From Acidobacteriota bacterium (GTDB lineage: Bacteria > Acidobacteriota > Blastocatellia > Pyrinomonadales > Pyrinomonadaceae), in NCBI GenBank assembly GCA_019239425.1, contig JAFAZX010000078.1, positions 62,001 through 126,000 on the forward strand: a DNA stretch of 64,000 nucleotides, written 5' to 3'. Every line of letters starts with the position of its first letter. Positions within the stretch are counted from its first letter, which is position 1. The notes beneath the pieces are model-generated. The model was not told the origin of the DNA. It saw only the letters and a program-made list of their open reading frames with translations, and ran no database searches. The position numbers and the translations under genes were made by a program. Of the stretch, positions 47,146 to 56,479 are shown in pieces.

Positions 47146-47964
47146 ATGCGTACAGCTCTGAAACAACACTGGCCCGAGTACCTGTCCGAGGCGGCCGGGC
47201 TCGGCGCGTTCATGGTCTCGGCCTGCGCGTTCGCCGCGCTGCTCTTTCACCCGTCCTCGCCGGTCGCGCGGGGGGTGGAGAGCGAGGCCGTGCGGCGCGC
47301 GCTGATGGGCGCGGCGATGGGGCTGACGAACGTGCTGCTGGTCTACTCGCCGTGGGGCATGCGCTCGGGCGCGCACCACAACCCGGCGGTCACGCTCACC
47401 TTCTACCGGCTCGGCAAGGTGAAGGCGGTGGACGCGCTCTTCTACGCCCTCGCGCAGTTCGTGGGCGGAGTCTCGGGCGTCGTCGCCGCGTCGTTAGTGC
47501 TCGGGGACGCGCTCGCGGACGCGAAGGTCAACTACGTAGTGACCGTGCCGGGGAGCTTCGGCGTCGCGGCGGCGTTCGCGGCCGAGGCGCTTATCTCGTT
47601 CGGGCTGATGTCGGTCGTGCTGCGCGCGTCGAACCACGCGCGGCTCGCGCGCTGGACGGGGCTGCTGGCGGGGCTGCTGGTTGCCGTCTACATCGGCGTC
47701 GAGTCGCCGGTCTCGGGGATGAGCATGAACCCGGCGCGGACGTTCGGCTCGGCCGCGACCGCAAACGTGTGGACGGCCCTGTGGGTCTACTTCGCCGCGC
47801 CGCTCGCGGGGATGCTGCTCGCCGCCGAGGTCTTCGCCCGCACGGGCGCGCGCGCCGCCTGCGCCAAGCTCCACCACCACAACCGCAAGCGCTGCATCTT
47901 CAACTGCGAATACGAGGAGAGGGTGCCGGGTGCTGGGTGCTGGGAAAAAGCAGCTTGTCTTTAA
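47146..47964 (+). CDS. MIP-family aquaporin/glyceroporin
   Basis: The start is chosen at the ATG at 47146 (MRTALKQHWPEYLSEAAGLG); the frame is open upstream only through the inverted repeat. Six membrane helices and the two half-helix NPA boxes are present: MRSGAHHNPAVTLTFYRLGK and VSGMSMNPARTFGSAATANV. The C-terminal HHHNRKRCIFNCEYEE is a cytosolic tail. The last 14 residues are encoded by the left arm of a neighbouring inverted repeat that has extended the frame to TAA at 47962-47964. The pore is specific for water or small polyols; selectivity residues were not assigned. Confidence 0.9.
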   Translation: MRTALKQHWPEYLSEAAGLGAFMVSACAFAALLFHPSSPVARGVESEAVRRALMGAAMGLTNVLLVYSPWGMRSGAHHNPAVTLTFYRLGKVKAVDALFYALAQFVGGVSGVVAASLVLGDALADAKVNYVVTVPGSFGVAAAFAAEALISFGLMSVVLRASNHARLARWTGLLAGLLVAVYIGVESPVSGMSMNPARTFGSAATANVWTALWVYFAAPLAGMLLAAEVFARTGARAACAKLHHHNRKRCIFNCEYEERVPGAGCWEKAACL

Positions 47965-47988
47965 CCCAGCACCCAGCACCCGGCACCC
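47921..47988. repeat. Perfect 24-bp inverted repeat of GGTGCTG words
   Basis: 47921-47944 (GGGTGCCGGGTGCTGGGTGC and on) is exactly complementary to 47965-47988, with a 20-base loop containing the aquaporin stop. The arm is built of GGTGCTG/GGTGCCG heptamers. Confidence 0.78.
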
Positions 47989-48010
47989 AACACCCGGTTT
48001 CGGAGGAGGC

Positions 48011-49576
48011 ATGAACCACTACGACGTGATCATCATCGGGACGGGCGCCGGCGGCGGCACCCTGGCGCACAGGCTCGCGCCTTCGGGGAAGAGAATTCTG
48101 CTGTTGGAGCGCGGCGGGTTCGTCCCGCGCGAGCGCGACAACTGGGAGTCGCGCGCCGTCAACGTCGAGGGCAAGTACAACACGAAGGAGACGTGGTACG
48201 ACGGCGCGGGGAAGCCCCTGCACCCGCACACGAACTACAACGTCGGCGGCAACACGAAATTCTACGGCGCCGCGCTGTTCCGTCTGCGCAAGGAGGACTT
48301 CGGGACGTTGCGCCACCGCGACGGCCTCTCGCCCGCGTGGCCGATCTCTTACGAAGACATCGAGCCTTTCTACGCGCAGGCCGAGGCGATGTACCACGTC
48401 CACGGCAACCGCGGCGAAGACCCGACCGAGGGGTGGGCCTCGGGGCCTTACCCGCACCCGGCCGTCTCACACGAGCCGCGCATCCGGCAGCTCGCCGAAG
48501 ACTTCGCCGCGTCGGGCGTCAAGCCCTTCCACGTGCCGCTCGGCGTGATGCTCAAGGAGGACGACCCCGCCCGCAGCAAGTGCATCCGCTGCGGGACGTG
48601 CGACGGCTTCCCGTGTCTGGTGCAGGCCAAGTCGGACGCGCACGTCTGCGCCGTCGAGCCCGCGCTCGAACACCCGAACGTGACGCTCCTGACTAACGCC
48701 AAAGTCACGCGGCTTGAGACCGACGCCTCGGGGCGCGTCGTCAGCCGCGTCCACGTCGAATTGGACGGGGGCGCGCGCGAAATCTTCTCGGCCGACCTCG
48801 TCGCCGTCTCGTGCGGCGCCATCAACTCCGCGGCGTTGCTGCTTAAGTCGGCGAGCGACAAACACCCGAAAGGGCTCGCCAACACTTCGGACGTGGTCGG
48901 ACGCCACTACATGGGGCACGTCAACTCGGTCGTGCTCGCCGTCTCGAAGTGCCCGAACCCGACCGTCTTCCAGAAGACGCTCGCCGTCAACGACTTTTAC
49001 TTCGGCGCGGAGGACTACGACTTCCCGATGGGGCACATCTCCTTCGTCGGCAAGCTCGACGGCGTGGCGCTCTCGGCGGGCGCGCCGAAGCTCGCGCCCG
49101 GCTTCACGCTCGATTTGATGGCAAAGCACTCGCTCGACTTCTGGCTCACGTCGGAAGACCTGCCCGACCCGAACAACCGCGTGACGCTCGACCGCGGGGG
49201 GAACGTCGTCCTGTCCTACACGCCGAACAACCTTGAGCCGCACAGGCGCTTGCAGCAGAAGCTCGAGGGCTTGATGAACCAACAGACGAAGTGTCGGGAG
49301 CACGGCCACTCGTGCCACGTCGGCCTCTTCGCGCGAAGTCTCTTCCTCGGCCAGCGCATCCCGCTCGCCGGCGTCGCGCACCAGAACGGCACCGTGCGCT
49401 TCGGGCGTGACCCGAAGACCTCGGCGCTCGACGCGAACTGCAAGGCGCACGACCTCGACAACCTCTACGTCGTGGACGGCAGCTTCTTCCCTTCGAGCGC
49501 GGCGGTGAACCCGGCGCTCACCATCATGGCCAACGCCCTGCGCGTGGGCGACCACCTGCTGGAGAGGATGCGATGA
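48011..49576 (+). CDS. GMC-family oxidoreductase
   Basis: The start is the ATG at 48011 behind GGAGGAGG; the product has 521 residues. The FAD-binding motif YDVIIIGTGAGGGTLAHRLA is at residue 5, followed by LLERGGFVPRERDNW and the GMC signature NYNVGGNTKFYGAALFRLRK. A cysteine group CIRCGTCDGFPC lies near residue 195. The C-terminal DNLYVVDGSFFPSSAAVNPA, then LTIMANALRVGDHL, carries the catalytic-site His/Asn region of GMC enzymes. Members oxidise sugars and alcohols such as glucose, gluconate or choline. Together with the downstream glycosidase and dehydrogenase it suggests sugar oxidation. Overlaps the next gene by four bases. Confidence 0.92.
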   Translation: MNHYDVIIIGTGAGGGTLAHRLAPSGKRILLLERGGFVPRERDNWESRAVNVEGKYNTKETWYDGAGKPLHPHTNYNVGGNTKFYGAALFRLRKEDFGTLRHRDGLSPAWPISYEDIEPFYAQAEAMYHVHGNRGEDPTEGWASGPYPHPAVSHEPRIRQLAEDFAASGVKPFHVPLGVMLKEDDPARSKCIRCGTCDGFPCLVQAKSDAHVCAVEPALEHPNVTLLTNAKVTRLETDASGRVVSRVHVELDGGAREIFSADLVAVSCGAINSAALLLKSASDKHPKGLANTSDVVGRHYMGHVNSVVLAVSKCPNPTVFQKTLAVNDFYFGAEDYDFPMGHISFVGKLDGVALSAGAPKLAPGFTLDLMAKHSLDFWLTSEDLPDPNNRVTLDRGGNVVLSYTPNNLEPHRRLQQKLEGLMNQQTKCREHGHSCHVGLFARSLFLGQRIPLAGVAHQNGTVRFGRDPKTSALDANCKAHDLDNLYVVDGSFFPSSAAVNPALTIMANALRVGDHLLERMR

Positions 49577-50724
49577 GGGCAGAAAGATTCCCGCGGAGAG
49601 GCGAGGCGCTCATGCGCCTGTGCGCGACGGAGCCGGCGCTGTGCGTCCGCGCGGCGGACAGGAATGCGCGGCGGCTGTTGGCGCTCGCGCTGCTCCTGCT
49701 CACGCTCGGCATGCTGCTGCTGCCCGCGAAGGCGCAGAACCTGAACGCCGGCGGGGCGGCGAGGCCGGCGGCCGTCGCTTCTATCGAGGCCGTCGAGTCG
49801 GTCGGCATGACGGTCTCGGACATGGACGCGTCCGTCGACTTCTACACGCGCGTCCTCACCTTCGAGAAGGTCTCGGACGTGGAGGTCGCGGGCGAGGAGT
49901 ATGAGCGGCTTCAGGGCCTCTTCGGCGTGAGGATGCGCGTCGTGCGCCTGCGCCTCGGAGACGAGGCGGTAGAGCTGACCGAGTACCTCACGCCGAAGGG
50001 CAGGCCCGTGCCCGCCGATTCGCGGAGCAACGACCGCTGGTTCCAGCACTTCGCCGTCATCACCTCCGACATGGGGAAGGCTTACGCGTGGCTGCGTCAA
50101 CATAAGGTGCAGCACGCCTCGACCGGGCCGCAGACGCTCCCGCTCTGGAACAGGAACGCGGCCGGGATCAAAGCCTTCTACTTCAAAGACCCGGACGGTC
50201 ACGCGCTGGAAATCCTACAGTTCCCCGAAGACAAGGGCGCGGAGAAGTGGCACAGGCTGCAAGAGTCGGGAAGACTCTTCCTCGGCATCGACCACACGGC
50301 CATCGTCATCTCGGACACGGAGGCGAGTCTGAAGTTCTACCGGGACGTGCTGGGGATGACGGTCGCGGGCGGGAGCGAGAACTACGGCACCGAGCAGGAG
50401 CATTTGAACAACGTGCGGGGCGCGCGCCTGCGCATCACCTCTCTGCGCGCGCCGGGGGGCGGCCTCGGCGTCGAGTTCCTCGAATACCTCGCGCCGCGCG
50501 ACGGGCGGCCCGCGCCTGCGGACGCGCGCGCCAACGACCTCGCCCACTGGCAGACCGGGCTCGTCACGGCGAGCGCCGGTGGGACGGCAGAACTGTTGCA
50601 CCGCGGCGGATACCGGTTCGTCTCGGACGGCGGCTTGGCGGTCGATGCAGGCGGGCTCGGCTTCCGCCGCGGCTTCCTCGTCGCCGACCCGGACGGCCAC
50701 GTCTGCCGCGTCGCGGAATATTGA
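49573..50724 (+). CDS. Exported protein with two VOC (glyoxalase-like) domains
   Basis: The 383-residue protein starts at the ATG at 49573 within the previous stop. An N-terminal helix (RRLLALALLLLTLGMLLLPA) followed by KAQ is a signal peptide. VOC domain 1 is at about residues 70-220: ESVGMTVSDMDASVDFYTRV, VRLRLGDEAVELTEYLTPKG, FQHFAVITSDMGKAYAWLRQ and FYFKDPDGHALEILQFPEDK. VOC domain 2 is at about 235-383: GIDHTAIVISDTEASLKFYR, GLGVEFLEYLAPRDGR and FLVADPDGHVCRVAEY. Metal-ligand His and Glu positions are present in both. Being exported, it probably handles a periplasmic product of its operon partners. Confidence 0.88.
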   Translation: MRAERFPRRGEALMRLCATEPALCVRAADRNARRLLALALLLLTLGMLLLPAKAQNLNAGGAARPAAVASIEAVESVGMTVSDMDASVDFYTRVLTFEKVSDVEVAGEEYERLQGLFGVRMRVVRLRLGDEAVELTEYLTPKGRPVPADSRSNDRWFQHFAVITSDMGKAYAWLRQHKVQHASTGPQTLPLWNRNAAGIKAFYFKDPDGHALEILQFPEDKGAEKWHRLQESGRLFLGIDHTAIVISDTEASLKFYRDVLGMTVAGGSENYGTEQEHLNNVRGARLRITSLRAPGGGLGVEFLEYLAPRDGRPAPADARANDLAHWQTGLVTASAGGTAELLHRGGYRFVSDGGLAVDAGGLGFRRGFLVADPDGHVCRVAEY

Positions 50725-50771
50725 AGAAGGCCCGAAGGGCTGAGAGAGAGACATAAGTTTATCGAGGAGAC

Positions 50772-53468
50772 ATGAAGATGCCGGTCGCGGAGTTGACGGA
50801 AGTCGCGGAGGAGACGCAGCGGACAGCTTTGACTGCCGAGGAGGGGCGGCTCGCGGAGTCGCGCGCGCGCGCGGCCCACTGGAAGCGCTGGGGGCCTTAC
50901 GTGTCGGAGCGTGCCTGGGGCACGGTGCGCGAGGACTACTCGGCCGGCGGGACGGCCTGGGACCATTTGCCGCACGACCACGCGCGGTCGAAGGCGTACC
51001 GCTGGAACGAGGACGGCATCGCGGGCTTCTGCGACCGCCGCCAGTACCTCTGCTTCGCGCTCGCGCTGTGGAACGGGCGCGACCCCATCCTCAAGGAGCG
51101 CCTGTTCGGGCTCACCGGCAGCGAGGGCAACCACGGCGAGGACGTGAAGGAGTACTACTTCTACCTCGACTCGACGCCCACGCACTCCTACATGAAGTTC
51201 CTCTACAAGTACCCGCAATCGGAGTTCCCCTACGCGCGGCTGGTCGAAGAGAACCGGAGGCGCGGGAAGGGCGAGCCCGAGTACGAGCTTTTAGACACGG
51301 GCGTCTTCGACGAGGATCGCTACTTCGACGTGACGGTCGAGTACGCGAAGGACGCGCCCGACGACATCCTCGTCCGCGTCAGCGCCACCAACCGCGGCCC
51401 CGACGCCGCGCCGCTTCACCTTTTGCCGACGCTCTGGTTCCGCAACACCTGGTCGTGGGGCGGCGACGAGAGGCGTCCCGAGCTGCGCGCCCTGAATGTG
51501 GACGATGGCGCCGCGGTCGTCGGGGCGCGTCACGACTACCTGGGCGCGCGCGTGCTCTACTGCGAGGGCGCGCCCTGCCTGCTCTTCACCGAGAACGAGA
51601 CGAACACGCAGCGGCTCTACGGCGTGCCGAACCGTTCTTACGCGAAGGACGGCGTCGGCGACTACGTCGTCCGAGGCAGGCGCGAGGCGGTCAACCCCGA
51701 GCGGCGCGGCACGAAGGTTTCCGCACATTACTCGCTGACAGTCGCGCCGGGCGAGACCGTGACCGTGCGCCTGCGACTGACGGACGGGGCGGCGGCGGCC
51801 GAGACGTTCGGCGAAGAGTTCGACCGGACGTTCGAGGCGCGTCGGCGCGAGGCGGACGAATTCTACAAGACGGTCGTGCCGGCGGAACTTTCAGACGACG
51901 CGCGAGACGTGATGCGGCAGTCACTGGCCGGGCTGCTCTGGTCGAAGCAGTTCTACCACTACGTCGTGCGCGACTGGCTCGCCGGAGACCCGGCGCAGCC
52001 CGCGCCGCCGGCCGAGCGCAGGCGCGGCCGCAACCGCGAGTGGGCGCACATGCACAACGCCGACGTGATCTCGATGCCGGACAAGTGGGAGTACCCCTGG
52101 TACGCCACCTGGGACCTGGCCTTCCACTGCGTCCCGCTCGCGCTCGTCGATTCGGACTTCGCCAAGGAACAACTCGTCCTGATGCTGCGCGAGTGGTACA
52201 TGCACCCGTCGGGTCAGCTCCCCGCCTACGAGTGGGCCTTCTCGGACGTGAACCCGCCCGTCCACGCGTGGGCGGCGCTGAGGGTCTACAAGATCGAGAA
52301 GAAGCGGCGCGGCGTCGGCGACCGGGACTTTCTGCAACGCGTCTTCCACAAGCTGCTCCTGAACTTCACCTGGTGGGTCAACCGCAAGGACGCCGAGGGG
52401 ATGAACATCTTCCAGGGCGGCTTTCTGGGCATGGACAACGTCGGCGTCTTCGACCGCTCGCAGCCCCTGCCCACGGGCGGCCACCTCGCGCAGTCCGACG
52501 GCACGAGCTGGATGGCGATGTACACCCTGAACCTGCTCGCCATCGCGCTGGAGCTGGCGAAGGAAGACCCGAGTTATGAGGACGTGGCGTCGAAGTTCTG
52601 GGAGCACTTCCTGCACATCGCGCACGCGATGAACAACCTCGGCGAGGACGACATCTCCCTGTGGGACGAGGGGGACGGCTTCTACTACGACGTGCTCCAC
52701 CTGCCCGGTCGGGGGAGCCAGACGTTGAAGGTGCGCTCGATGGTGGGTCTCGTCCCGCTCTTCGCCGTCGAGACGCTGGAGCCGGAAGCCGTTGACAGTC
52801 TGCCCGGCTTCAAGCGGCGCATGGAGTGGTTCATCGAGAACCGGCCCGACCTGACGGCCCACGTCGCCTGCATGCGCACGCCCGGCGCGGGCGAGCGCCG
52901 GCTGCTCGCGGTCGTCGAACGTGAAAAGCTGCGGCGCGTCCTGCGACTGATGCTCGACGAGTCTGAATTCCTCTCGCCGCACGGCATCCGCGCCGTCTCG
53001 CGCCGCCACCGGGAGCACCCTTACGTGCTGCACGTCGAAGGCACGGAGCACCGCGTCGACTACGAGCCGGGCGAGTCCTCGACGGGTCTGTTCGGCGGCA
53101 ACTCGAACTGGCGCGGGCCGGTCTGGTTCCCCGTCAACTACCTGCTCATCGAATCCCTGCAGAAATTTCACCACTACCTGGGGGACGACTTCAGCGTCGA
53201 GTGCCCCACGGGCTCGGGCCGGATGATGAACCTCGGCGAGGTCGCGGCCGAGCTCTCGCGCCGCCTGTCGCACATCTTCCTGCGTGACGCGGAGGGGCGG
53301 CGCCCCGTCTACGGCGGCTCGGGGAAGTTCCAGACTGACCCGCACTGGCGCGACCTCGTGCTCTTCTACGAATACTTCCACGGCGAGACGGGGGCCGGCG
53401 TCGGCGCCTCGCACCAGACGGGCTGGACGGGGCTGGTGGCGAAGCTTTTGCAGCAGAGCGGGGAATGA
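50772..53468 (+). CDS. MGH1/GH63-type glycoside hydrolase
   Basis: The 898-residue protein starts at the ATG at 50772 behind GAGGAGACATGAAG. The beta-sandwich first half (about 1-330) contains [40 protein letters not shown] and [20 protein letters not shown]. The (alpha/alpha) barrel half has [80 protein letters not shown] and [20 protein letters not shown]. This is the mannosylglycerate-hydrolase-like/GH63 group of bacterial proteins. The aspartate in YATWDLAF and the DGTSWMA block are the probable catalytic region. Cytosolic, no signal peptide. Confidence 0.9.
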   Translation: MKMPVAELTEVAEETQRTALTAEEGRLAESRARAAHWKRWGPYVSERAWGTVREDYSAGGTAWDHLPHDHARSKAYRWNEDGIAGFCDRRQYLCFALALWNGRDPILKERLFGLTGSEGNHGEDVKEYYFYLDSTPTHSYMKFLYKYPQSEFPYARLVEENRRRGKGEPEYELLDTGVFDEDRYFDVTVEYAKDAPDDILVRVSATNRGPDAAPLHLLPTLWFRNTWSWGGDERRPELRALNVDDGAAVVGARHDYLGARVLYCEGAPCLLFTENETNTQRLYGVPNRSYAKDGVGDYVVRGRREAVNPERRGTKVSAHYSLTVAPGETVTVRLRLTDGAAAAETFGEEFDRTFEARRREADEFYKTVVPAELSDDARDVMRQSLAGLLWSKQFYHYVVRDWLAGDPAQPAPPAERRRGRNREWAHMHNADVISMPDKWEYPWYATWDLAFHCVPLALVDSDFAKEQLVLMLREWYMHPSGQLPAYEWAFSDVNPPVHAWAALRVYKIEKKRRGVGDRDFLQRVFHKLLLNFTWWVNRKDAEGMNIFQGGFLGMDNVGVFDRSQPLPTGGHLAQSDGTSWMAMYTLNLLAIALELAKEDPSYEDVASKFWEHFLHIAHAMNNLGEDDISLWDEGDGFYYDVLHLPGRGSQTLKVRSMVGLVPLFAVETLEPEAVDSLPGFKRRMEWFIENRPDLTAHVACMRTPGAGERRLLAVVEREKLRRVLRLMLDESEFLSPHGIRAVSRRHREHPYVLHVEGTEHRVDYEPGESSTGLFGGNSNWRGPVWFPVNYLLIESLQKFHHYLGDDFSVECPTGSGRMMNLGEVAAELSRRLSHIFLRDAEGRRPVYGGSGKFQTDPHWRDLVLFYEYFHGETGAGVGASHQTGWTGLVAKLLQQSGE

Positions 53469-53479
53469 AGGCGTAAACT

Positions 53480-53539
53480 GTGAACCGTAAACCGTGGCAA
53501 GATAAATCCAGTTCTTACTTGTCACGGTTCACGGTTCAC
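53480..53539. repeat. Inverted repeat of TGAACCG words
   Basis: GTGAACCGTAAACCGTG at 53480-53496 faces CACGGTTCACGGTTCAC at 53523-53539 with one mismatch; pairing extends a few bases inward. Words TGAACCG/TAAACCG recur every seven bases. It lies in the 87-bp gap before the dehydrogenase gene. Confidence 0.72.
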
Positions 53540-53555
53540 GATATTAGGAGGATTT

Positions 53556-54656
53556 ATGAAAGCGATTGCAGTCACCCCGGGCGTGCCCGACAGCGTGCAC
53601 CTCGTCGAGATGCCGGCGCCGGAAGTCGAAGACGTGCCGAACGGCCGCGGCGTGCTGGTGCAAGTGCTGCGGGTCGGCGTGGACGGCACCGACAAGGAGA
53701 TCAACGCCGCCGAGTACGGCGCCGCGCCCGAGGGCTCGGACTTCCTCGTCATCGGCCACGAGGGCTTCGGCCGGGTCGAGGCCGTCGGGCCGAACGTCAC
53801 GGAGGTCGAGCCCGGCGACTACGTCGTCGCGACGGTGCGCCGCCCCGGCCGCAGCATCTACGACCTCATCGGCACCAGCGACATGACGACCGACTCGGTC
53901 TACTACGAGCGCGGCATCAACCTGCGCCACGGCTACCTCGCCGAGTTCTACGCGGACGACGCCGCGTTCATCGTCAAAGTCCCGCAGGGGTTGAAGGAGG
54001 TGGGCGTGCTGCTGGAGCCGATGACGGTCGTCGAGAAGGGCGTCACGCAGGCCTTCGAGGTACAGCGCCGCCTGCGCGTGTGGCGGCCTCGGCGGGCGGC
54101 CGTGATGGGCGCGGGCACCATCGGCCTGCTCGCCACGCTCCTGCTGCGGCTGCGCGGGCTCGAAGTCGTCACCTTCGGCAAGACGCCGAAGCCGTACCTC
54201 AACTCCGAGCTGGTCGAGGCCCTGGGCGCGACCTACGTCACCAGCGACGACGTGCCGGTGGCCGAGTCCCCGCAGCGTTACGGGGGCGGCTTCGACCTCA
54301 TCTTCGAGGCGACGGGCTACTCGCCCATCGTCTTCGACTCGATGCAGGCGCTGGCGAAGAACGGCGTGCTGGTGCTCTCCTCCGTCACGGGCGGCGACCG
54401 GCGGGTCGAGGTGCCCGCCGACAAGATCAACCTGGAGTTCGTCCTCGGCAACAAGGTGATGGTCGGGACGGTGAACGCCAACCGCGAGTACTTCGAGGCG
54501 GGCGTGCGCGACATGTCGCAGGCCGAACTCCAGTACCCGGGCTGGCTCGCGCGCCTGCTCACGCACCCGGTCAAGGGACTCGAGAACTACCGCGAGCTGT
54601 TCGAGAAGCTGACCACGGCGAAGGATGCCATCAAGGTCTACTGCGAGGTCGCCTGA
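53556..54656 (+). CDS. Glucose 1-dehydrogenase-like medium-chain dehydrogenase
   Basis: The product has 366 residues from ATG 53556 behind AGGAGG. It opens [20 protein letters not shown], as in archaeal-type glucose dehydrogenases, then [20 protein letters not shown] with the GHE zinc-ligand motif near residue 67, [20 protein letters not shown] with the substrate-zinc glutamate, [20 protein letters not shown] as the NAD(P) Rossmann motif near residue 184, and [20 protein letters not shown]. The C-terminus [15 protein letters not shown] is typical for the glucose 1-dehydrogenase (NAD(P)+) subfamily. It would convert aldoses to lactones, which the SMP-30 type enzyme at 31-33 kb could open. Confidence 0.9.
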   Translation: MKAIAVTPGVPDSVHLVEMPAPEVEDVPNGRGVLVQVLRVGVDGTDKEINAAEYGAAPEGSDFLVIGHEGFGRVEAVGPNVTEVEPGDYVVATVRRPGRSIYDLIGTSDMTTDSVYYERGINLRHGYLAEFYADDAAFIVKVPQGLKEVGVLLEPMTVVEKGVTQAFEVQRRLRVWRPRRAAVMGAGTIGLLATLLLRLRGLEVVTFGKTPKPYLNSELVEALGATYVTSDDVPVAESPQRYGGGFDLIFEATGYSPIVFDSMQALAKNGVLVLSSVTGGDRRVEVPADKINLEFVLGNKVMVGTVNANREYFEAGVRDMSQAELQYPGWLARLLTHPVKGLENYRELFEKLTTAKDAIKVYCEVA

Positions 54657-54758
54657 CTAACCCGAAATGAGACGGGCCTCTAACAGAACAGAGGATATGA
54701 CAGGATGCGGAGCGGCCTCGGCCTGCGCAGTTCGCTTCTAAAACTTGTGAGGTCGTGT

Positions 54759-56423
54759 ATGGTCATGCGGAAATTCGTAACAGTTGCGGCTGGAGCACTC
54801 CTGCTGGTGCTGAGTGGCTCCGGCCACCTCTTTGCCCAGACGGAGAACGTCGTTACCCGCCAGGAGACGCTTCGCGGCTCAGTCACCCCCGAACGCGAAT
54901 GGTGGGACGTGCTGCATTATGACCTGAAGGTCGAGTTCCTGCCCGAGACGCGGAGGTTGAGAGGGTCGAATGCGATAACTTTCAAAACTCTCAAGGCGGG
55001 GAGCAGAATGCAGATAGATCTACAGCCGCCGCTCGCGATAACGAAAGTCACTCACGGCGACTCTCAACTCAAATTCGAGCGCGAAGGGAATGTCTATTGG
55101 GTAACTTTCGAGAGGGAGATTCCGAAGGGTGTGGAAGACCGGGTCGAAATATTTTACGAGGGCGTCCCCGTCGCGAGTAAGAACCCCCCCTGGGTCGGCG
55201 GGGTCACCTGGGGCCGGGACGACCTCGGAGAGCATTTCATCGTCACCACCTGCGAGGGAATCGGGGCGAGCATCTGGTGGCCGAATAAAGACCACGGGTC
55301 TGACGAGCCCGACCGCGGGATGAGCATCAGCGTGACCGTGCCGGAAAATCTGGTGGCCGTCTCCAACGGCCGTCTGAGAAAGACGGAACACGATGCCGCC
55401 GCCAGGACGAAGACCTTTCACTGGGAAGTCCTGAACCCGATTAACAACTACGGGGTCAACGTCAACATCGGCAACTACGTTAACTTCTCCGAGAAGTATC
55501 GCGGGGAGGGCGGGGTGCTGGACGTAGAGTACTGGGTGCTGGCCCATCAGAAAGAGGCCGCGGTCAGGCAGTTCAAAGAAGTGCCCCGCATGCTGGAAGC
55601 CTTCGAACATTGGTTCGGGAAGTACCCCTTTTACGAGGACAGCTACAAGCTCGTCACGGTCTCATACCCCGGGATGGAGCACCAAAGCTCGGTCACCTAC
55701 GGCAACTGGTTCAGGAACGGCTACCTGCAGCGGGACGGCAGCGGCACCGGGGTCGGGTTCAAGTTCGACTTCATCATCGTCCACGAATCCGCGCACGAGT
55801 GGTTCGGCAATAACATCTCGATGAAGGACGCGGCGGACATGTGGATTCATGAGGGCTTCGCGAACTATTCGGAGAGCCTGTTCGTCGAGTACCATTTCGG
55901 AAAGAAGGAGGCGGAAGATTACATGATCGGCAACCGCCGCCTCATCCGTAACGACAGGCCGATCATCGGCACTTACGGCGCGAATAGGGAAGGGTCGGGC
56001 GACATGTACCCCAAGGGCGGGAACATGCTACACACCATCCGCCACGTCATCAACGACGACGCCAAATGGCTCTCCATCCTGCGCGGACTCAACGCCGACT
56101 TCTGGCACCAGACCGTTTCGACGCAGCAGGTCGAGTCGTACATCAGTCGGAAGGCCGGCATCGACCTCAGCAAGGTGTTCGACCAGTACCTGCGGACGAC
56201 GGACATCCCGCTCTTAAGATACAAGGCCGACGGGAAGACGCTGTCGTACAGCTATGGGAGAGTCGTGAAAGGGTTCGCGATGCCGATTCGCGTTAGTATT
56301 AACGGCAAGGAGGTCGCGCTCACGCCGACCGAGGCGGTACAGACTTTCGTCTTCCCCGAAGAGATCAGAACGTTCGAAGTCGACCGCAACTTCTACATCG
56401 ACGCGGAGAAGAACGACTTGTAA
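54759..56423 (+). CDS. Exported M1-family metallopeptidase
   Basis: The start is the ATG at 54759, eight bases after GTGAGG; earlier frame codons lack a signal-peptide plan. A signal peptide (RKFVTVAAGALLLVLSGSGH with LFAQ) begins the 554-residue product. The zinc site HESAHEWFGNN is near residue 343 with the third ligand in WIHEGFANYSE near residue 365 and a substrate-binding GMEHQSS near residue 306. These match the bacterial M1 group lacking full GAMEN. It trims peptides in the periplasm. The gene has a somewhat lower GC content than its neighbours. Confidence 0.92.
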   Translation: MVMRKFVTVAAGALLLVLSGSGHLFAQTENVVTRQETLRGSVTPEREWWDVLHYDLKVEFLPETRRLRGSNAITFKTLKAGSRMQIDLQPPLAITKVTHGDSQLKFEREGNVYWVTFEREIPKGVEDRVEIFYEGVPVASKNPPWVGGVTWGRDDLGEHFIVTTCEGIGASIWWPNKDHGSDEPDRGMSISVTVPENLVAVSNGRLRKTEHDAAARTKTFHWEVLNPINNYGVNVNIGNYVNFSEKYRGEGGVLDVEYWVLAHQKEAAVRQFKEVPRMLEAFEHWFGKYPFYEDSYKLVTVSYPGMEHQSSVTYGNWFRNGYLQRDGSGTGVGFKFDFIIVHESAHEWFGNNISMKDAADMWIHEGFANYSESLFVEYHFGKKEAEDYMIGNRRLIRNDRPIIGTYGANREGSGDMYPKGGNMLHTIRHVINDDAKWLSILRGLNADFWHQTVSTQQVESYISRKAGIDLSKVFDQYLRTTDIPLLRYKADGKTLSYSYGRVVKGFAMPIRVSINGKEVALTPTEAVQTFVFPEEIRTFEVDRNFYIDAEKNDL

Positions 56424-56479
56424 GCTTTAAGTTCACCCGACCGGCCGTCAAGACAGTAGGTCAGGAGCCCGAGACCAGC

